Shown: positions 1-13,066, counted from the first letter of the stretch. The stretch: 64,000 nucleotides of DNA from Artocarpus heterophyllus (GCA_025403435.1 JAJQZP010000038.1:186001-250000); one strand, 5' to 3'. Translations and numbers: made by a program. The notes: generated by a model from the letters alone, not told the origin.

Positions 1-480
1 GTATATAACTTTATTTAATTGACAAGCATAAATATAATTTAAATAATTAACTTGCTTTAATTAAACGGGATCTGATTCATTTAAAGTTTTATTAATGTCG
101 TGTTAGGCCCTACTTGTTAGACTAACATTGACTTGCATATTTTTTATTTTCTCTCTCGAAAAACTGAGAAACTTTCTTTAGAATATGTGATAAATCTTTA
201 CATTTATATGTATAAATAAAGCCATGAAGGAGAATAATTAGAACGTGGGTTACTAAAATAATTGCAAAGCTGGCCCATTTGCGAAATTAGTTTAAATTAT
301 TTTTTTAATTTATTAGTCGGAATTAATATTTATGGTGTGTTGAGGAAAGCTATAATTACTTTAAAATATTGGATTGGTACCAATAAGTCGGCATAAATAG
401 ACATGTGAATTAGTATAAATATTCTAATAAAAAAAAGTTACCGTTTCGATCTTATATGTTATTCTATGTATATTTTAGTC

Positions 481-680
481 GTTATAACAAACATTAAGAG
501 GATGTTTAGTAAAATCAGTTCCAAAATTTAAATTTTTGGTTTTTACCGTATAAAGCTCTCGTATATTATAATGGTCAAAAAAATGAATTATAGTGTAAAA
601 CTCTCACAAATTACAATTTTTAGTTTAAAAGTTTCGATTCTAACTACACTTTTTATTAACCCTATAACTTTTATGATATG
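481..680. repeat. MITE-like dispersed repeat copy
   Basis: The copy opens with a sequence like AGGATGTTTAG and carries two internal stretches resembling 'TAAAACTCTCACA' and 'TATAAAGCTCTCGTATAT'. The same vocabulary recurs near 2700, 9500, 17750, 33150, 51980, 53880 and 55480. The ends are inferred by comparison and are approximate. Confidence 0.3.
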
Positions 681-2689
681 TGTTATATTATTTCATGATG
701 ACTACGTGATCACCGCTCTCTGTACATAAACTAGTAAGTACACATTGGTACGTAATATCTAAAACAAAAAAAAAAGTATATTTTTTAAGCAGATGAAAAT
801 ATTTTCTTCAATAAAAATATTCATGATAGAGAGAAGAAGAAGATGGTTTTTGAATAATTCCAATGAGAGAGCCAGGTTTTTATAAACCTACCCATTGAAA
901 TTATTCGGTTATATAAGTTATTTACAATCTAGAAGAATACTTTCATTTTAATCAATATATATATGTTGTCACTTGTCAACAACTAAAATGTATTCACAAT
1001 AGAACCATTTGTTTGAATATCCTTACTTTTGAATCTGGTGTCAAACTACTTGGTTTGAATTATTTATCTGCTCAATATCCAAAAAAAAAGACCTTATGAC
1101 TTTTTGAAAAATGGGTTTCATTTGGTATTTTCATTGCAATTTTTTTCTAATCAAGTTAGGACTAGGATTGGACGGATATACAAGATTTGCTGGTTATATA
1201 ATATTTGCAAAGTTAAAAACAAAATCCCTTGTCACATGCTTAGGATTTGTATTAGCAATACAATTAATCAATTGCCCACAATGACCAGTTCGCAGATATT
1301 GATGTTTAATTTAAAATATGTAAAATATTTTAGTCATTACCAAGCAAAAAAAAAGTATCTTTGAAATTGACTTATTTTAAGCTTCTTACAATTCAGATAA
1401 ACCATCTAATATTTTATGTCCTTTGAGATACGTACCATGAGAGATTAACAAGCACATACGTGCAAATATATATTTTATACACACTTTGATATATATATAT
1501 ATCTAACGCATGCAATGTACTTATACACAAAATGTATATTTATTATAGGAATCTGTTCAACACACGATCTGGCTTCTAGGCTGGTCAATGACTTAGCGTC
1601 TTAAACATAATTGCAAGAACAATGCAAGCTATATTTAATATAGTAATTAATGAAGACCAAAAACAAAAATTAAGGAAGCATGGATCGTTATTCATGGTGC
1701 TGATGCAAGGGACCTTTGAATAATTATGTAACTTCTGCAGAAATCACTGAAAGATGTTTCCTAGATGAAGTGTCGTATAAGTACCTAGTTTCTATTTTCA
1801 CCCAAAAAGAAAAGAGAGAGAAATAAAATTGCTCCGACTATTGTCATTTTTTTTAAAAAAATAAATTTCTAGAACCACATACATTTACTTTTAATTTTGC
1901 ATTGTTCTTTTTAATTGATTTTATTATATTATCATTTTTTCGGGCTTTCAGCGCATGACGATAAGAATTTTGATACGGAATTCCACATTTGGCGATAAGG
2001 ATCAATAGCAGTTCATGTTATTTTCTGGTTTATTTATTTATTTATTATTAATATTTGTAAAGGGTTATAAATAGGGATTAAACCTCAAAAAAATACCTTA
2101 AATCTCATATTAGCATACACACTACTGCTTTCATTTCAGATTGTGAAAATTCTCCGTATACCCCTAGTAGACGCAGCTCTTGAGTGAGGATGAACCGCTT
2201 TAAATACTTTGTGTGCTTTTATTTTTTGCCTTTAATTTCATATAAATCAGTGAGAAAATTCCGTAGTAAGATTTATGCAAGAGTGTTTGTGGTGAATTTC
2301 TTTTGTCAACAGAATATATCAATTTTAAAATGTTATTTAGGAAGGGAATTTATACAAAATGGTTTAAAACGATTAGAATTTATGAGTTAAGTTCTCAAAA
2401 CTAACGGCTTGGTCAGGTTTAAACCATCAACCTCGTTTTGAGTTATTACTATATTTAGTTTACTAAACCCAGAATCAAGTTGAGGGTATGAGTTAAAAGG
2501 GTGGGAACCTATGCATCAAACACCATCATAATAAGGGGCAAATTCTCGTTTTTCGATTCCTTATTCACTGGGCCAATTTTTTTCTCGGCCCACATAGAAG
2601 TCCAATATAGCTGCTGTCTTAACAAATTCAAGCCCAGCCCATATGACTGGTAAGCCGAAACTGGCTAACCAAAAATTAATCGGTATTTG

Positions 2690-2860
2690 AGAGCATTAAA
2701 CCAATATTTTAGACCGATTTTAATTCAAAGTACTATAATATGTGAGAGCTTTATGCTATAGTATAATTTTTATTAACACATAACATGTAAAAACTTTATA
2801 TTATAGTAACCAAATGTTTTGTTATAACTTACGTTACCAAAAACCATATTAGTATTTGAA
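2690..2860. repeat. MITE-like dispersed repeat copy
   Basis: It contains the family core (an ATATGTGAGAGCTTTATGC-like stretch followed by a reverse-complement-like half ending in AAAACTTTATATTATAG). Ends are not defined; assigned by similarity to the better bounded copies at 17743-17879 and 51972-52127. Confidence 0.3.
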
Positions 2861-3566
2861 GAGAGAGAGAACAGACAGATTATTATTGAAGGGGGGGGGG
2901 GTTGTAATTTTGGATGACCATTTTGTTTTATTTATTTGTTCCTATATAGCAAAAGCAAAAATGTTGCAATCATGGAAGGTTAAAATTTTGTAAATGTCTC
3001 GAAAAAAGAATTTCCCACGTTTTAGCCAAAGATGATAAAAGAGTCTGTCACACGTGTATAAGCATCTGTCTTACTTTTTGTTACAATTGTACTCCTCTTG
3101 AAGTGTCTTAGATGTTGAAGCCATGAAATGAAATTGATTTAGTTAGTGGTTAATTAGGTTTTGGGTCACCCTCTTGACCCCCTCATCCTTAAAGCATAAT
3201 ACTACATTCCTTTATTAATGTCTAAGCTTTTTAAATCACCTCAAAACTAAACAAGAATTTTGAAACTGTATATAAAATGGAATTGTCTTGCCACCCACCA
3301 AATAAATAAAAAGGACGGACCATTTACTTCTCTGCGGGCTTCATTTTACACCACTTTTTTTTTTCACTCCTTTTTGTAACATGTGGTCCTAAATTTAGGA
3401 CTTTTAGTATTCTTTTTTTCCTCTGCTGTGGGGTTTTTAATTGAAGATCTTTTGTAGTTGCAGGCATAATTCATCAGTAATTTTACACATTTAGCTCCAC
3501 CGCAAAATGTAGAGTTTAAATCTTTCTACCTTTAAGTTTAGAGAGAGAGATGCGTTTTCTTTTTTA

Positions 3567-3845
3567 TTTTTCTCTTCAAAGACAGGAAGGAAAGAGATTA
3601 AGTTTAAACATGAGGGTCATATTTGCTAAAACAACTCCAATTCCACAACTCATTTTATATTTTCATTTATACCAAATTTCAGATCATTATGCAATTGGTG
3701 CTCATGTGCTCTTTTTTCTCTTAGAAGACAGGGAAGGAAAGAGATTATGTTCAAATATGACAGTGTATTTGCTAAAACAACTTTATTTCTACATCCTCAT
3801 TTCATATTCTACTTGCACCAAATATTCGGATTATTATACAGTTGT
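3567..3845. repeat. Diverged tandem duplication, period about 149 bp
   Basis: Copy one (about 3567-3697) and copy two (about 3713-3845) both run from a TTTTCTCTT start through AGACAGG, GGAAAGAGATTA and TTTGCTAAAACAACT to a CAATTG or CAGTTG end. An open frame crosses both halves but has no family resemblance and is probably accidental. Confidence 0.6.
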
Positions 3846-3999
3846 TGATTAAGCTATAAGTTTTTGGTAAACCACCCAAAAGCTTGACATAGTTAAGTAT
3901 TAGTTTTGTGATTGATGAGAGTATAAAAGTATACATTTTTCAAAGCTTAAATCATTTATTTATGCTTTTATTTTTCATTAAATCCTCTAATTAATAGCA

Positions 4000-5166
4000 T
4001 TTTTGTATTAATAAGTATTTTTGTGTCTTAGTGTGTAAATGTGTTTAAAAATATATTTTTAATGTGTTTTTATGTTGAATAAAATTTTTAGTGATTTTTA
4101 AAGTCATTTCGGTGTGTTAAATAAGTGTCTAGTCTGTAAATAGTTAAAACCATAAAAATAATGCAGTTATTTTATTTTGAGTCTTAATGTATTTGATAGT
4201 GTGTTTTAAGTTTGTAAATATGTTCTATTATATTTTTAGTAATTTTTAAAAATATTTCCAAGTCATAAAAATGATATCTGTGCTAAACCGAAAAGGACTG
4301 AAAATTTTATGAATTTTTAATTATTTTTGTGTGTTTTATTGTAAAATAAATATTTTTAATATTTTTTAAATATTATGTTTGTAAAATAATTAATTTTAAT
4401 GTTTTTGTGATTTTTAGATTTAAAATCTGGAGGAAAAACGGAACAAAACGACACCAAAACAGATAAAATCGGACATAAAATGCATCAAAAATCTTTGAAA
4501 AATTTGAAATTCAAAATGAATAGGACACGTGGCGTCATGGGAGCCGTCGGATTCACTACCAAATTAATCTCAATCGTCCGAGGAAGAGACGCGTGTCAAT
4601 GCGACATCTGGTGCATCAGCGGAATCTCAGAGTGCAGTCCACGTGTTGAAATATGATTGGCGCGTGCGTTACACGCGTCGACAAAGCTTCAAGCGAGGCA
4701 GGGGAGTCTCAGGCTGCTTTGGATCGTGTGCGGTCATGTCTACGTGCATCCGTTCTCTGAACCGTCATATCTGAATACTTTGACTCATCCATCAGCCTTA
4801 AATCTTGGCCCCATCTGGGCCCATTCTCGAGCGCATCTGATAGCCGTTGGATCACGCATTTAACAGTCAAAATCAGCCCATTCCAATACTGTCAGCTGCC
4901 GCATCACACAGGATCTCAAAGACAAATTCGCATTCTCAGGAATGCGAATCTCGTGAATCGTAGTGGGGGGGGGCCTGATTCGAAGAAAAGAAAAGAAAAA
5001 AAAATATAATAAATAATTAAAATATTAATAAAAAAAATAATGAATAGTAAATTTTTTTACTATAAAAGGGGGGCTCTCCCCCACCTCATGCACAACACCC
5101 CTTCGGGCCATTTGGCCCGTTCTCTCCTTTCCCCTTCTCCCATTTTTCCCTTTTTACCTCTTAGGT

Positions 5167-5205
<39 letters not shown>

Positions 5206-6148
5206 AAATAATGCTTAAATTAGTGTAGAAGAGCTGGTGCGGCAGAGAGATGATCTTGTATGCATAGTATTTTGGTATGGATTTTAACTCTATATCTGTG
5301 TTATAATGCTTATATTTTTGTGAATAAATTATATCTTTATGTTTTTAATAATTATTGTTACTATTGTTATGCTGTCAATTTTTACATAAATTCAATCATG
5401 TTTTCTTTATGTAATTTAATTGTGTTGCATAATTAATATTAATAATACTAAAGTCATGCTCGTTTATTAAGTTGAGTTTCTGCTGCATTATAGACATAGA
5501 CTGGCACAGTAAATGCTTGGTTATTCTTGATTTATTGTAGACAGAGGATGGCATAGTGTATTTTTAAACCAATTAATAAGTCGAGGTGCTGCCAAAATTA
5601 ACGCAATAATTTATTCCATAAAAATATATTAATTTTGATTTGTTATTATCTATTTTATCTTAAAATTATGTTAATTATAATTGGGTGATAGCGGTTCTAA
5701 TTTTCATAATTTGTGCACCAAATCATTAGTGAGAGATGATTATTTTGCTAGTTTTTATAGGAAAACCCTTACTGTATTATGGCTTGTTATATTGTCGCTC
5801 TTGGTTGACCTATATAATTAGTAAAAAGTGCTTGCAATTAATGAGAAAAGATATAATAAATCAAATGCTTTAAATAATTATTAATTAGAGTTAAAATTTC
5901 ATATCAGTTGCGAAACATACAAGGGATTCTCAAAGCTTCACCGTTTTAATTTTATGCTTTAAATTTTGAATTAGATAAAATAAAAACCACAAAAATATTT
6001 ATTTCTTTTTACACTTTGATTTCAAAAGCCGCTTGCCTTTTTGAACGTTTATTTTTAACAATCTTTCGAGTTACAAATTTTCATCTTCCTGTAGATACGA
6101 CAACCTTTTTATACTACAAACGTCTGTCGTTTATTAAGAAGATAAACA
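4000..6148 (+). mobile_element. Decayed LTR remnant, Athila/Tat-type Ty3/gypsy
   Basis: What is seen: a T-rich left part, a GC-richer middle with a clear TATA box (TATAAAAGGG near 5065), a CT-rich leader, then a long AT-rich segment ending in a GTAGATACGACA-like motif and ACA at 6148. Just after comes TTTGGGGCGTTACC (6149-6162), which resembles the TTTGGCGCCGTTGCC primer-binding block that follows LTRs of Athila-like elements. This layout is known for Tat/Athila LTRs. The left end is uncertain and no second LTR or protein domain is visible, so it is a remnant at best. Confidence 0.42.
5171..5202. repeat. (TA)16 microsatellite
   Basis: Uninterrupted TA dinucleotide run of 32 bases, directly visible, inside the old LTR remnant. 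Confidence 0.95.
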
Positions 6149-6380
6149 TTTGGGGCGTTACCCACCACCAGTGATCTTGACCTTTTTATTTTCTAATCAA
6201 AAGATAACCCTAAACCCCAGTTGTGAATGAGATATTCTAAAGTGTCCAATACTTTGCGTAGGTAGACTAGGTAACAATACATATCCAATTCAAAGCACCG
6301 TCCATTGGCAACATTTTAAATAAACAAACAAACGAAAACTATGATCAGTAGAAAAACAAACAAAAGCTATTGTCAAAATC

Positions 6381-9241
6381 TATAACACCTGTATTTTAAC
6401 GGGTATGATTTTTGTAAAATTTAATGAATAAAATGTAATAATTTAAAATTTTGTAGCATTTAAAAATTATCAAGTTTGTCTTTGTTGTTTTATTTATTAA
6501 AAAAAATGTCACTTTGGCAATTTCTTACAAAGTCACCGTAGGTGACATTCAAAACTTACCTATACCCACTTCTACCAATCTTGTCCCCCTAAATTAATGC
6601 TCAATTATGTAGCCTTTTTTTCATTTTGCTCAAAGTCTCCGGTGGAGACATAGATATTTCTCAACCACCATTTTTGTTCACTTCTTCCATTTTCTACCAT
6701 GAATTACTCCACTTGTCCCCTCAATTGTTTTGGCTTTCTATTTATTTAGGCCTTCATTATTATCATACGTCTCCCACTCTTTCTCTTTTCATTTGTGCTG
6801 AAACAAAAGCTCAACAAGTTCTTTTCTAAAGGCAGCCATAAGTCTAAGAAACTTCTAGCCATACCATAGCAACTAGAGCAACAAAACACCCACTAAACAC
6901 ACTCGAAAACACCAAGGAGGGCAGCCTCTTTGCTTGCCCGAGAACCACCAAGAACGCTACCAAGAATGTGGTCCAAACTTAGCCAAAATCATCAAGAAAC
7001 ATAGTTCATTTTCTTGTCCAAAAACCAGCCAAAACTGCCACCTCCATGGCCAACTAACTTCAAGAGTACAAGCTTGATTGTTAATCCAAACTTTGGTGCT
7101 TTTCAAAAGAGTTTTGAGGTAAGTTTTCTTTAATCTAAACTTGGTTTTTAGTATGTGTTTTCTCCATGTTTAATGCATAATTTTCGTGTTCAAAATTTAT
7201 GCAAATTTCTAGTTATGTTAACATGCATCTTTGAGCATTTATGAACAAAAACTTGAGTCTTGAGTTAAAACCCACAACCAACCTTTATTTTGGTTTGACA
7301 ACAATGTTAGAAACATGTTAAGAATGTTTAGAACCGGTTCCATAGCTCTATGGTTAATGTTTTAAAGTTTTGAGCTTGAAGAGCAAACTTAAGCATGTTT
7401 TCCTCATTAATTGCAAGAAAGGCTAAAGATATGGTTTGATAATAATTTTGGTATAAAACTCATAAGAATATGTTTATTGTGATTATATAATGCATGTTAT
7501 ATATTTTGGAATGGTTTTGAGATTTTGCACAAGGATAATATGATTTGGGTTAAAGAAAAACTTGACATTCTATGAACTTTGTAATACCTCTATGGGCAGT
7601 GGCTCTTTCTTAAAATTATGGGGTTAAATTAAAATGAATTTTATAAATTGGTTTGCATATTTAAAAAGTAAACATCTTAAGCTTTCCAACGAGCTATCAT
7701 GAGCCTAAATCAGAGTTGTATTTTATTTTCGATAAATTTTTTAAGTTTCGGATTAGAAACTAGTAAACCTACTAGTGGCAGTAAACCATCCGTCTACCTT
7801 AAGTAAACCACCTGTTAACCCGTATGCTGATTGTAGATAGTGAACCCGCCTTTTGTAAAAGTATACAACCAGTTTGCCATGGTATACCAACTGCTAACCT
7901 GAATCAATAACTCAACTTTGCTCACTTTCTAATCTCTTAATATCTTACAACCTTTCCAACACTATCCTAAGTGATTTATAAATCTTATTAGAGACTAAAA
8001 CATATAGATTACTTGCATATATTTTATATTGTGTTTAAGACAAAAATTGTTTACTTTGGTATTTAAAAGAGAGTTGCATAAAAACTTGAATGCCACACTA
8101 GTGAGATGGGTTTACACATAATTCATTTATGGATGTGGTTATATGTTGTACTTTAGTTTTAATTGTCCTTATGCACGCCTTAGGGTCAAGGATGTGTGGA
8201 GCTAATGTTAATTAATTCTGAGATTAAAAGATTGTTGATAAGCTTGGAAGGTAGGGATTCTATTACTTATCTTTTGTGAGGTTTTGGTAAATTAAAAATT
8301 TGGTTGTTTTATGTTGTAAAATATGTATATTGTACTGCGAGAAACATAATGATTTGACATATGTTATAAATTGAGAAGCATGGTTAGGAAAATTGACCCT
8401 ATAAATAAAAATTAAATATAGAGGAATGGTGAGATGTGAAGAGGACGACAGTTACGTCTTTGGGCACGAATACCCTAAAAGGTAAAATAGGAGGAAGGTG
8501 ATAACGCTTCTTTGGATCGAAAGTCCTAGAACACACTGTACAGGAATCGACTTGGTGAGGACTCGGGGCTTGATGTCCCATCACCGGAACACCTTTGGAA
8601 TGTTTAGAGGGTGGCTAAGCGCGCCTATTTGGGTTTCGATGAGTTGAGTGATACTCTATTTATCATGGATACCTAGGAACAATGACGAATGGTAATATTT
8701 CTGTAAATGTATAATTATGAAACTTGGTAATGATTAACTATGGTATCCACGAGATGTGATCATAATAAACCTCATAATCTGGAATATGATGTAACTTAAC
8801 TAACCATGCAGTTTTAATGTGGTAATGGATAAACCATAAGGTGAGTCATGATTTTTCATACTGGGTATGTCGATGCTCATCCCTATCATATCTTCATCTC
8901 TTAGGTGGAACTCAGTGCAACATATCTGAAGAGGAATAGGAAACAAAAACCCTATTGTTTTCGTATTAGAAGATCTTGTTTATTTGTAACTTGTCTAGAA
9001 CATGTAAGATTTGTATTATTTTTTTTTTTACGATGGCTGTGTTAAGTTATTTGGGAATTATACTATAGTGATGATGACTGTACTATATATATTTGGTGCT
9101 ACACTAAAAGCTGTGGTTTGTATTTTAAACGTTTATTTTTATTAAAGACCCTTGGGCATTGTTTAATTGATTTAAATAATATTGAATTTAAAATTATTTT
9201 TATATATTCAATACTGTTAACCCCCACATAGGGGCGTTACA
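6381..9241 (+). mobile_element. Solo LTR of a Ty3/gypsy element (about 2.9 kb)
   Basis: The segment begins TATAACACC (a TGTAACACC end with one change) and ends CATAGGGGCGTTACA, matching the TGTAAC...GTTACA end pattern of other LTRs in this window. It is flanked by AAATC (6376-6380) and GAATC (9242-9246), a 5-bp target duplication with one mismatch. Inside are a gag-free leader with a splice-donor-like GAGGTAAGT near 7118 and a CTTAGGTGGAA block near 8900. No protease, RT or integrase is present, so it is read as a solo LTR. Its 3' part resembles 44760-45264. Confidence 0.6.
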
Positions 9242-9489
9242 GAATCCAAGAGTAAGAGAGACCTCCATATTTTGTTTTGTTTTGTTTTTTTTTTTTTTTT
9301 TTGCTTTGATTTTATTTTTCTCTTTTTGTTCTCCGTTTAGTAGTACTTTTAAAATAGGTAAAAATAGTTTTGTTTTAGAAAATGAGAATATTTTGAAAAA
9401 TGTGTTGAGATTGTTTTTGAAATTTTTGGCTCAAAAAGCGTGCAAAAACATTTTAAAAAATTCTCAAAACAATAACAAATGGTAGGTTT

Positions 9490-9650
9490 TTGTTATTCTC
9501 AGTTTTAACTAAAATTTTTAGTTGCTACAATATAAAGCTCCCACATGCTACAATTTAAAAAAAAAAAGCTATAATATAAAATTTTCATATACTAATACTG
9601 GGGTAGTTTTAACTAAAATTGTTTTCCATTGTCCCAAACACCGCTAAAAT
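9490..9650. repeat. MITE-like dispersed repeat copy
   Basis: Contains the family core (CAATATAAAGCTCCCACATG and its near-inverted partner ATAATATAAAATTTTCATATAC) and ends in CAAACACC, like the better bounded copies. Ends approximate. Confidence 0.35.
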
Positions 9651-10404
9651 GAACAAATATTCACTGCCCACTTTGTGAAAATTGCCACTAAGAGAAGACA
9701 ATACTTATTGGTGGACCCTTAAAAATCACTTCTCATTGATGTTGTCTTCCTTGCAACGGGGAAAGTTAAATTCTGGCCCCTAGCATAAATTCTAGGCGTC
9801 TGCTAACTAAACTTTTTTTTTAAATGGGTTCGGCCAAAGTACTTGTGAAAAAGCTCTACATTTAATTTCACATTCTCTTTGAGTACATTTATCTATCAAT
9901 GTCACCCAGTAGAGCTAGATCTGGCAGAAACTTGTGAGTTACTTTTTCACCTCATTCCATCATCGCCTTCAAATGATTAGAGTTTGTAAAATTTCTTAGA
10001 AGATTGGAGGTACTATATCACCAGCTTTTCAATCATTTTTATAACTGCTATGCTTTCTGTCAAGATCATTTAAAAAAAAAAACACAAAAAAAGGCAGTAC
10101 TCTTAACCAAGATTAATCAAGATTGCAAGAGTGATTATGATAAACTAATAAGTTGTGCTCTCAAGTTTAATACGAAGTACGGCAAATAGACAATATCATT
10201 CATTGCCTTTGTTTTAGGCACGAACCTTTTATACAAAGGATTCATGAGATTTATTCAACTAATCCGAAGCCGACCTATGAAGAGATCTAAAAGCGACAAA
10301 AGTCTTCCAATATTGACAACTATGTTCACAAAAACTCAAACTCAAGTCGCTTAGTTAAACAGAATAGTCCCCTACCAACTGAACCAACTAGGTGTTGGTA
10401 GAGT

Positions 10405-10408
<4 letters not shown>

Positions 10409-10438
<30 letters not shown>
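10409..10438. repeat. (TA)15 microsatellite
   Basis: Uninterrupted TA dinucleotide run of 30 bases. Confidence 0.95.
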
Positions 10439-10440
<2 letters not shown>

Positions 10441-10659
10441 ATCCTGTTCAATCATAATTGATAATGCTTGTGGGACAAGACCTAGTGGAAAAGTATTTCG
10501 TCTTTCACAATTGTCCAAAGGTTCAAAATTTTTGTGTTATTCTATTACTCAAATTAATAAAAAATAAACAATAAAAATAAAACTATGTCATGTCCTAAAT
10601 GACCAAATTTCAGTGGAGTATACTCCTCTCATGTATTTAAATTTGGAGAATAGGAATAT

Positions 10660-10890
10660 GTTAATTTGGGTACTCAACTTCCTAGAGAGAATGGTTGTGA
10701 TAAGTGGGTGATCGAGACGGATGCCGTCAATGTCGTTGATCTGTTCATTCGCCGAACTTGACATCTCTGAAGCCTCAATTATTGACGATGTTCGCGAGGC
10801 TATGTCCAAGACCAACAGTGGTAACATTAGCTGCGTCCCTTAGAGTGGGAATCCCGTAGCCTACCGTTTGGCTAACTTCGTATGTTTTCA
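10660..10890 (+). pseudogene. RNase H-like (RVT_3) fragment of a LINE-type polyprotein
   Basis: On the plus strand, two consecutive frames read as the C-terminal RNase H-like domain found in plant LINEs and LINE-derived genes. First comes a WVIETDAVNVVDLF-like strand, where the family has an acidic E-x-D motif. After a one-base frame slip comes an SEASIIDDVREA helix, then SGNPVAYRLANFV, matching the family's R-x-x-N-x-x-A-H-x-L-A motif with His replaced by Tyr. A TAG stop sits just before the SGN motif. Nothing of the reverse transcriptase is visible. The minus-strand open frame over the same bases is a shadow. Confidence 0.6.
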
Positions 10891-13060
10891 AGACTTGCAA
10901 CTTTCGTTGGTTAAAGTTTTGTCAAACTTTATCCTGTTTGGTTTTTGCCTTGAAAATGTTTTGGTCATTTTCAAAAGCATAAAAAATAAAAATGATTTAA
11001 AAAAAAGTGTTTGGTTAACTTTTGGGCTAAAACAAAAACAAAAATATTGCCAAAAAATCTAAAAAAATATATCAAAAATGAAAACAAAAAAAAAACACAT
11101 GTTTTTAATTTATTTTTTTTAATCTTACTTTCTTTTACTCCCTCTCATTCTCTCCTCCCAGCAGCACCCTCAACTTTCCAGCCTTCCTCTTCGGCAACCC
11201 CACTGGCGCTTCCTCGAAGCCCTCCTTCCACCCCATCCTTTCTACGGCAACCTCCGACGATCGCCATTGCTGCCCAACCCCCACTTCCCACCCCTCATCG
11301 ACGAAACCTAGTAACCCCGGCGACATTCCGTCGACCCCTGACCCCAGAAGATCTCACGGCGAAGCCCTGCCACCAATCGCCAGCAAGCTAACTCGACGGC
11401 CATCAATCGAAGTCGTCGGGCTTGGAAAGACCTCCTTCGTCATCGACATTTTGTCGGGCTGGCTCCGTCCTCGTCGATCTTCGCATGGACAACCACCGGC
11501 ATGCTGGCCTCACGAAGCAAAGGAAGAGGGCATCGGAGCAGAGGAAGAAGAAGTCCTCAACCAAGCCCCTCTCGCCGCCAGCGATTCTTTGCGCCCGTCA
11601 AAGTGGACTGCCGACTCCGCGAGAAGGCCGTCGCCGGCGTTGTGCTCACCAGAGAAGAGCAAGACTTCTCCTGTTCCTTTTGTTAATAATAATAGTAAAA
11701 TTATTAATATATTAATAATTAGTTTTTCAAAATTAAATTTAGGTTTTATTTATATTAAAAATATTTATTTTAAAAAAACATACTACCAATTTACAACCAA
11801 ACACAATTTCAAAAACAATCTTAACATATTTATCAAAACATTTTCATTTTTAGATTTTTTCAAAAAAACCAAAACTAAAATAAAAATACTACCAAATGCC
11901 CCGAACAAGTTTTTAGTTTTTTTTCAAAAAAAAATAATTAGGTGTACAGAATTGTGGTTCCAACCAGACAAATTTAATCGTAAATAATATAAAGCTGTCA
12001 TATGTTACATTACACGGTTCCAACTATAATATTTCAACTCTTTACAAACACTACAAGTATTGAAAAAAAAAAAAGGACTATAAAATATCTTGGCAAAATT
12101 AACGTCTAGCACTATTAGGCTGCTTAGAAAAAAAGTTGAAAACAGAAAAAAATTAGTTCAAACTGGTTTCACTATCATGTTTTTCCTCCTAAAATTTATA
12201 AGGTATTTAAGAGCATTGGCTAAAATCTTGGTTCTAACAACCAAGTGGTGTAAGACTTTCACATACTGCAGTAAAAAAGCAAAAAATTGCTAAAATGTAA
12301 AGCTCTCATATTCAATATTATTTTAAACCGAAATAAACTCCAACCATAATTCTATCTACACTTCTCAAATACTCTTGTTAAATTGCTATACTAAAAAATT
12401 CAAAAGTTTATTTGGGAAAATAATGAGAAGCTTGCACACATTTGGAAACTTGTTTTGTAATTAAACATTTCATGGCATGTTTGGAAAAGCTCTCCCAAAT
12501 ACAAAAAAGGGACATTTAAACCAAGAATTCTTTCTTAAAGGGAAATAAAGGAAACATGAAAAATACAACACTATGATAATGAAGTTCATCTTTATGTTGT
12601 CCAACAAAAATGACAAGATTTATCATCTGTCTCCTCATCACCATCCACAACTGTGTATTCTTTTTTCCTCTTTTCACAACATTTTTTCCTAAAATAACAA
12701 CATGTGTAACTTGGTGAATAAAAATGCAATCCCCACAAGAAGTTGGATCATGATTTCAAACCTTTTCTTTAGCTGGGTCCATTTCATTCCATATGCTCTA
12801 ATCATTTTTCCCAGAAAGAAAAGCAAAAAAACAAGCTTATAATATAGGAGAAAATTATACAAGAAAGTAATATAATCTTAGAATTTGAGGTCAGATTTCT
12901 CTCTCAGTCCAACCCACTGATTGCGATTTCAATTCATTAGCTTTTTTAGCATTCATTTTTTTGATGGCCCCAAAATTCTGGACCAAAAGCCCTCTCTTTA
13001 AAATATTTCCACCGCTCCAATCTTAATTTGCTCCCTGTGCGCACTACGCACTCCTTAACG
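10891..13060. other. Intergenic DNA with a GC-rich island
   Basis: AT-rich arms (about 10915-11110 and 11690-11905) enclose a markedly GC- and CpG-rich segment at 11130-11690. The arms carry GTTTGGT-like and ACCAAATGCCCC-like ends in inverted orientation. No encoded product is recognised in the island: overlapping open frames exist on both strands, as expected of GC-rich DNA. From 12000 to 13000 only AT-rich sequence is seen. Confidence 0.5.
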
Positions 13061-13066
13061 CACGTG
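13061..13066 (+). promoter_or_regulatory. G-box CACGTG upstream of the DnaJ gene
   Basis: Perfect CACGTG hexamer 441 bases upstream of the DnaJ start codon, followed by a second ACGT-core site, CCACGTCA, at 13087-13094. bZIP and bHLH factors bind such elements; actual use is inferred. Confidence 0.4.

Larger units (their letters stand above)
1..3990. other. AT-rich intergenic DNA, no gene seen
   Basis: No open frame here resembles a known protein; the longest are short and AT-biased. The stretch holds two copies of the window's dispersed MITE-like family (about 481-680 and 2690-2860), a G run near 2890 and a diverged tandem duplication at 3567-3845. I see no supported promoter or RNA gene. 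Confidence 0.6.
9242..10659. other. Intergenic, AT-rich, no gene seen
   Basis: Poly-T run near 9283-9302, a MITE-like copy near 9490-9650 ending in CAAACACC, and a (TA)15 run at 10409-10438. Short open frames here have no recognisable similarity. Confidence 0.6.

Noticed and set aside
10588..10827. Minus-strand open frame of 79 codons
   Set aside because: The plus strand of the same bases encodes a recognisable RNase H-like fragment, so the minus frame is a shadow.
11011..11987. Pro/Ser-rich overlapping open frames
   Set aside because: Composition-driven frames in a GC-rich island with no domain; reported only as an island.
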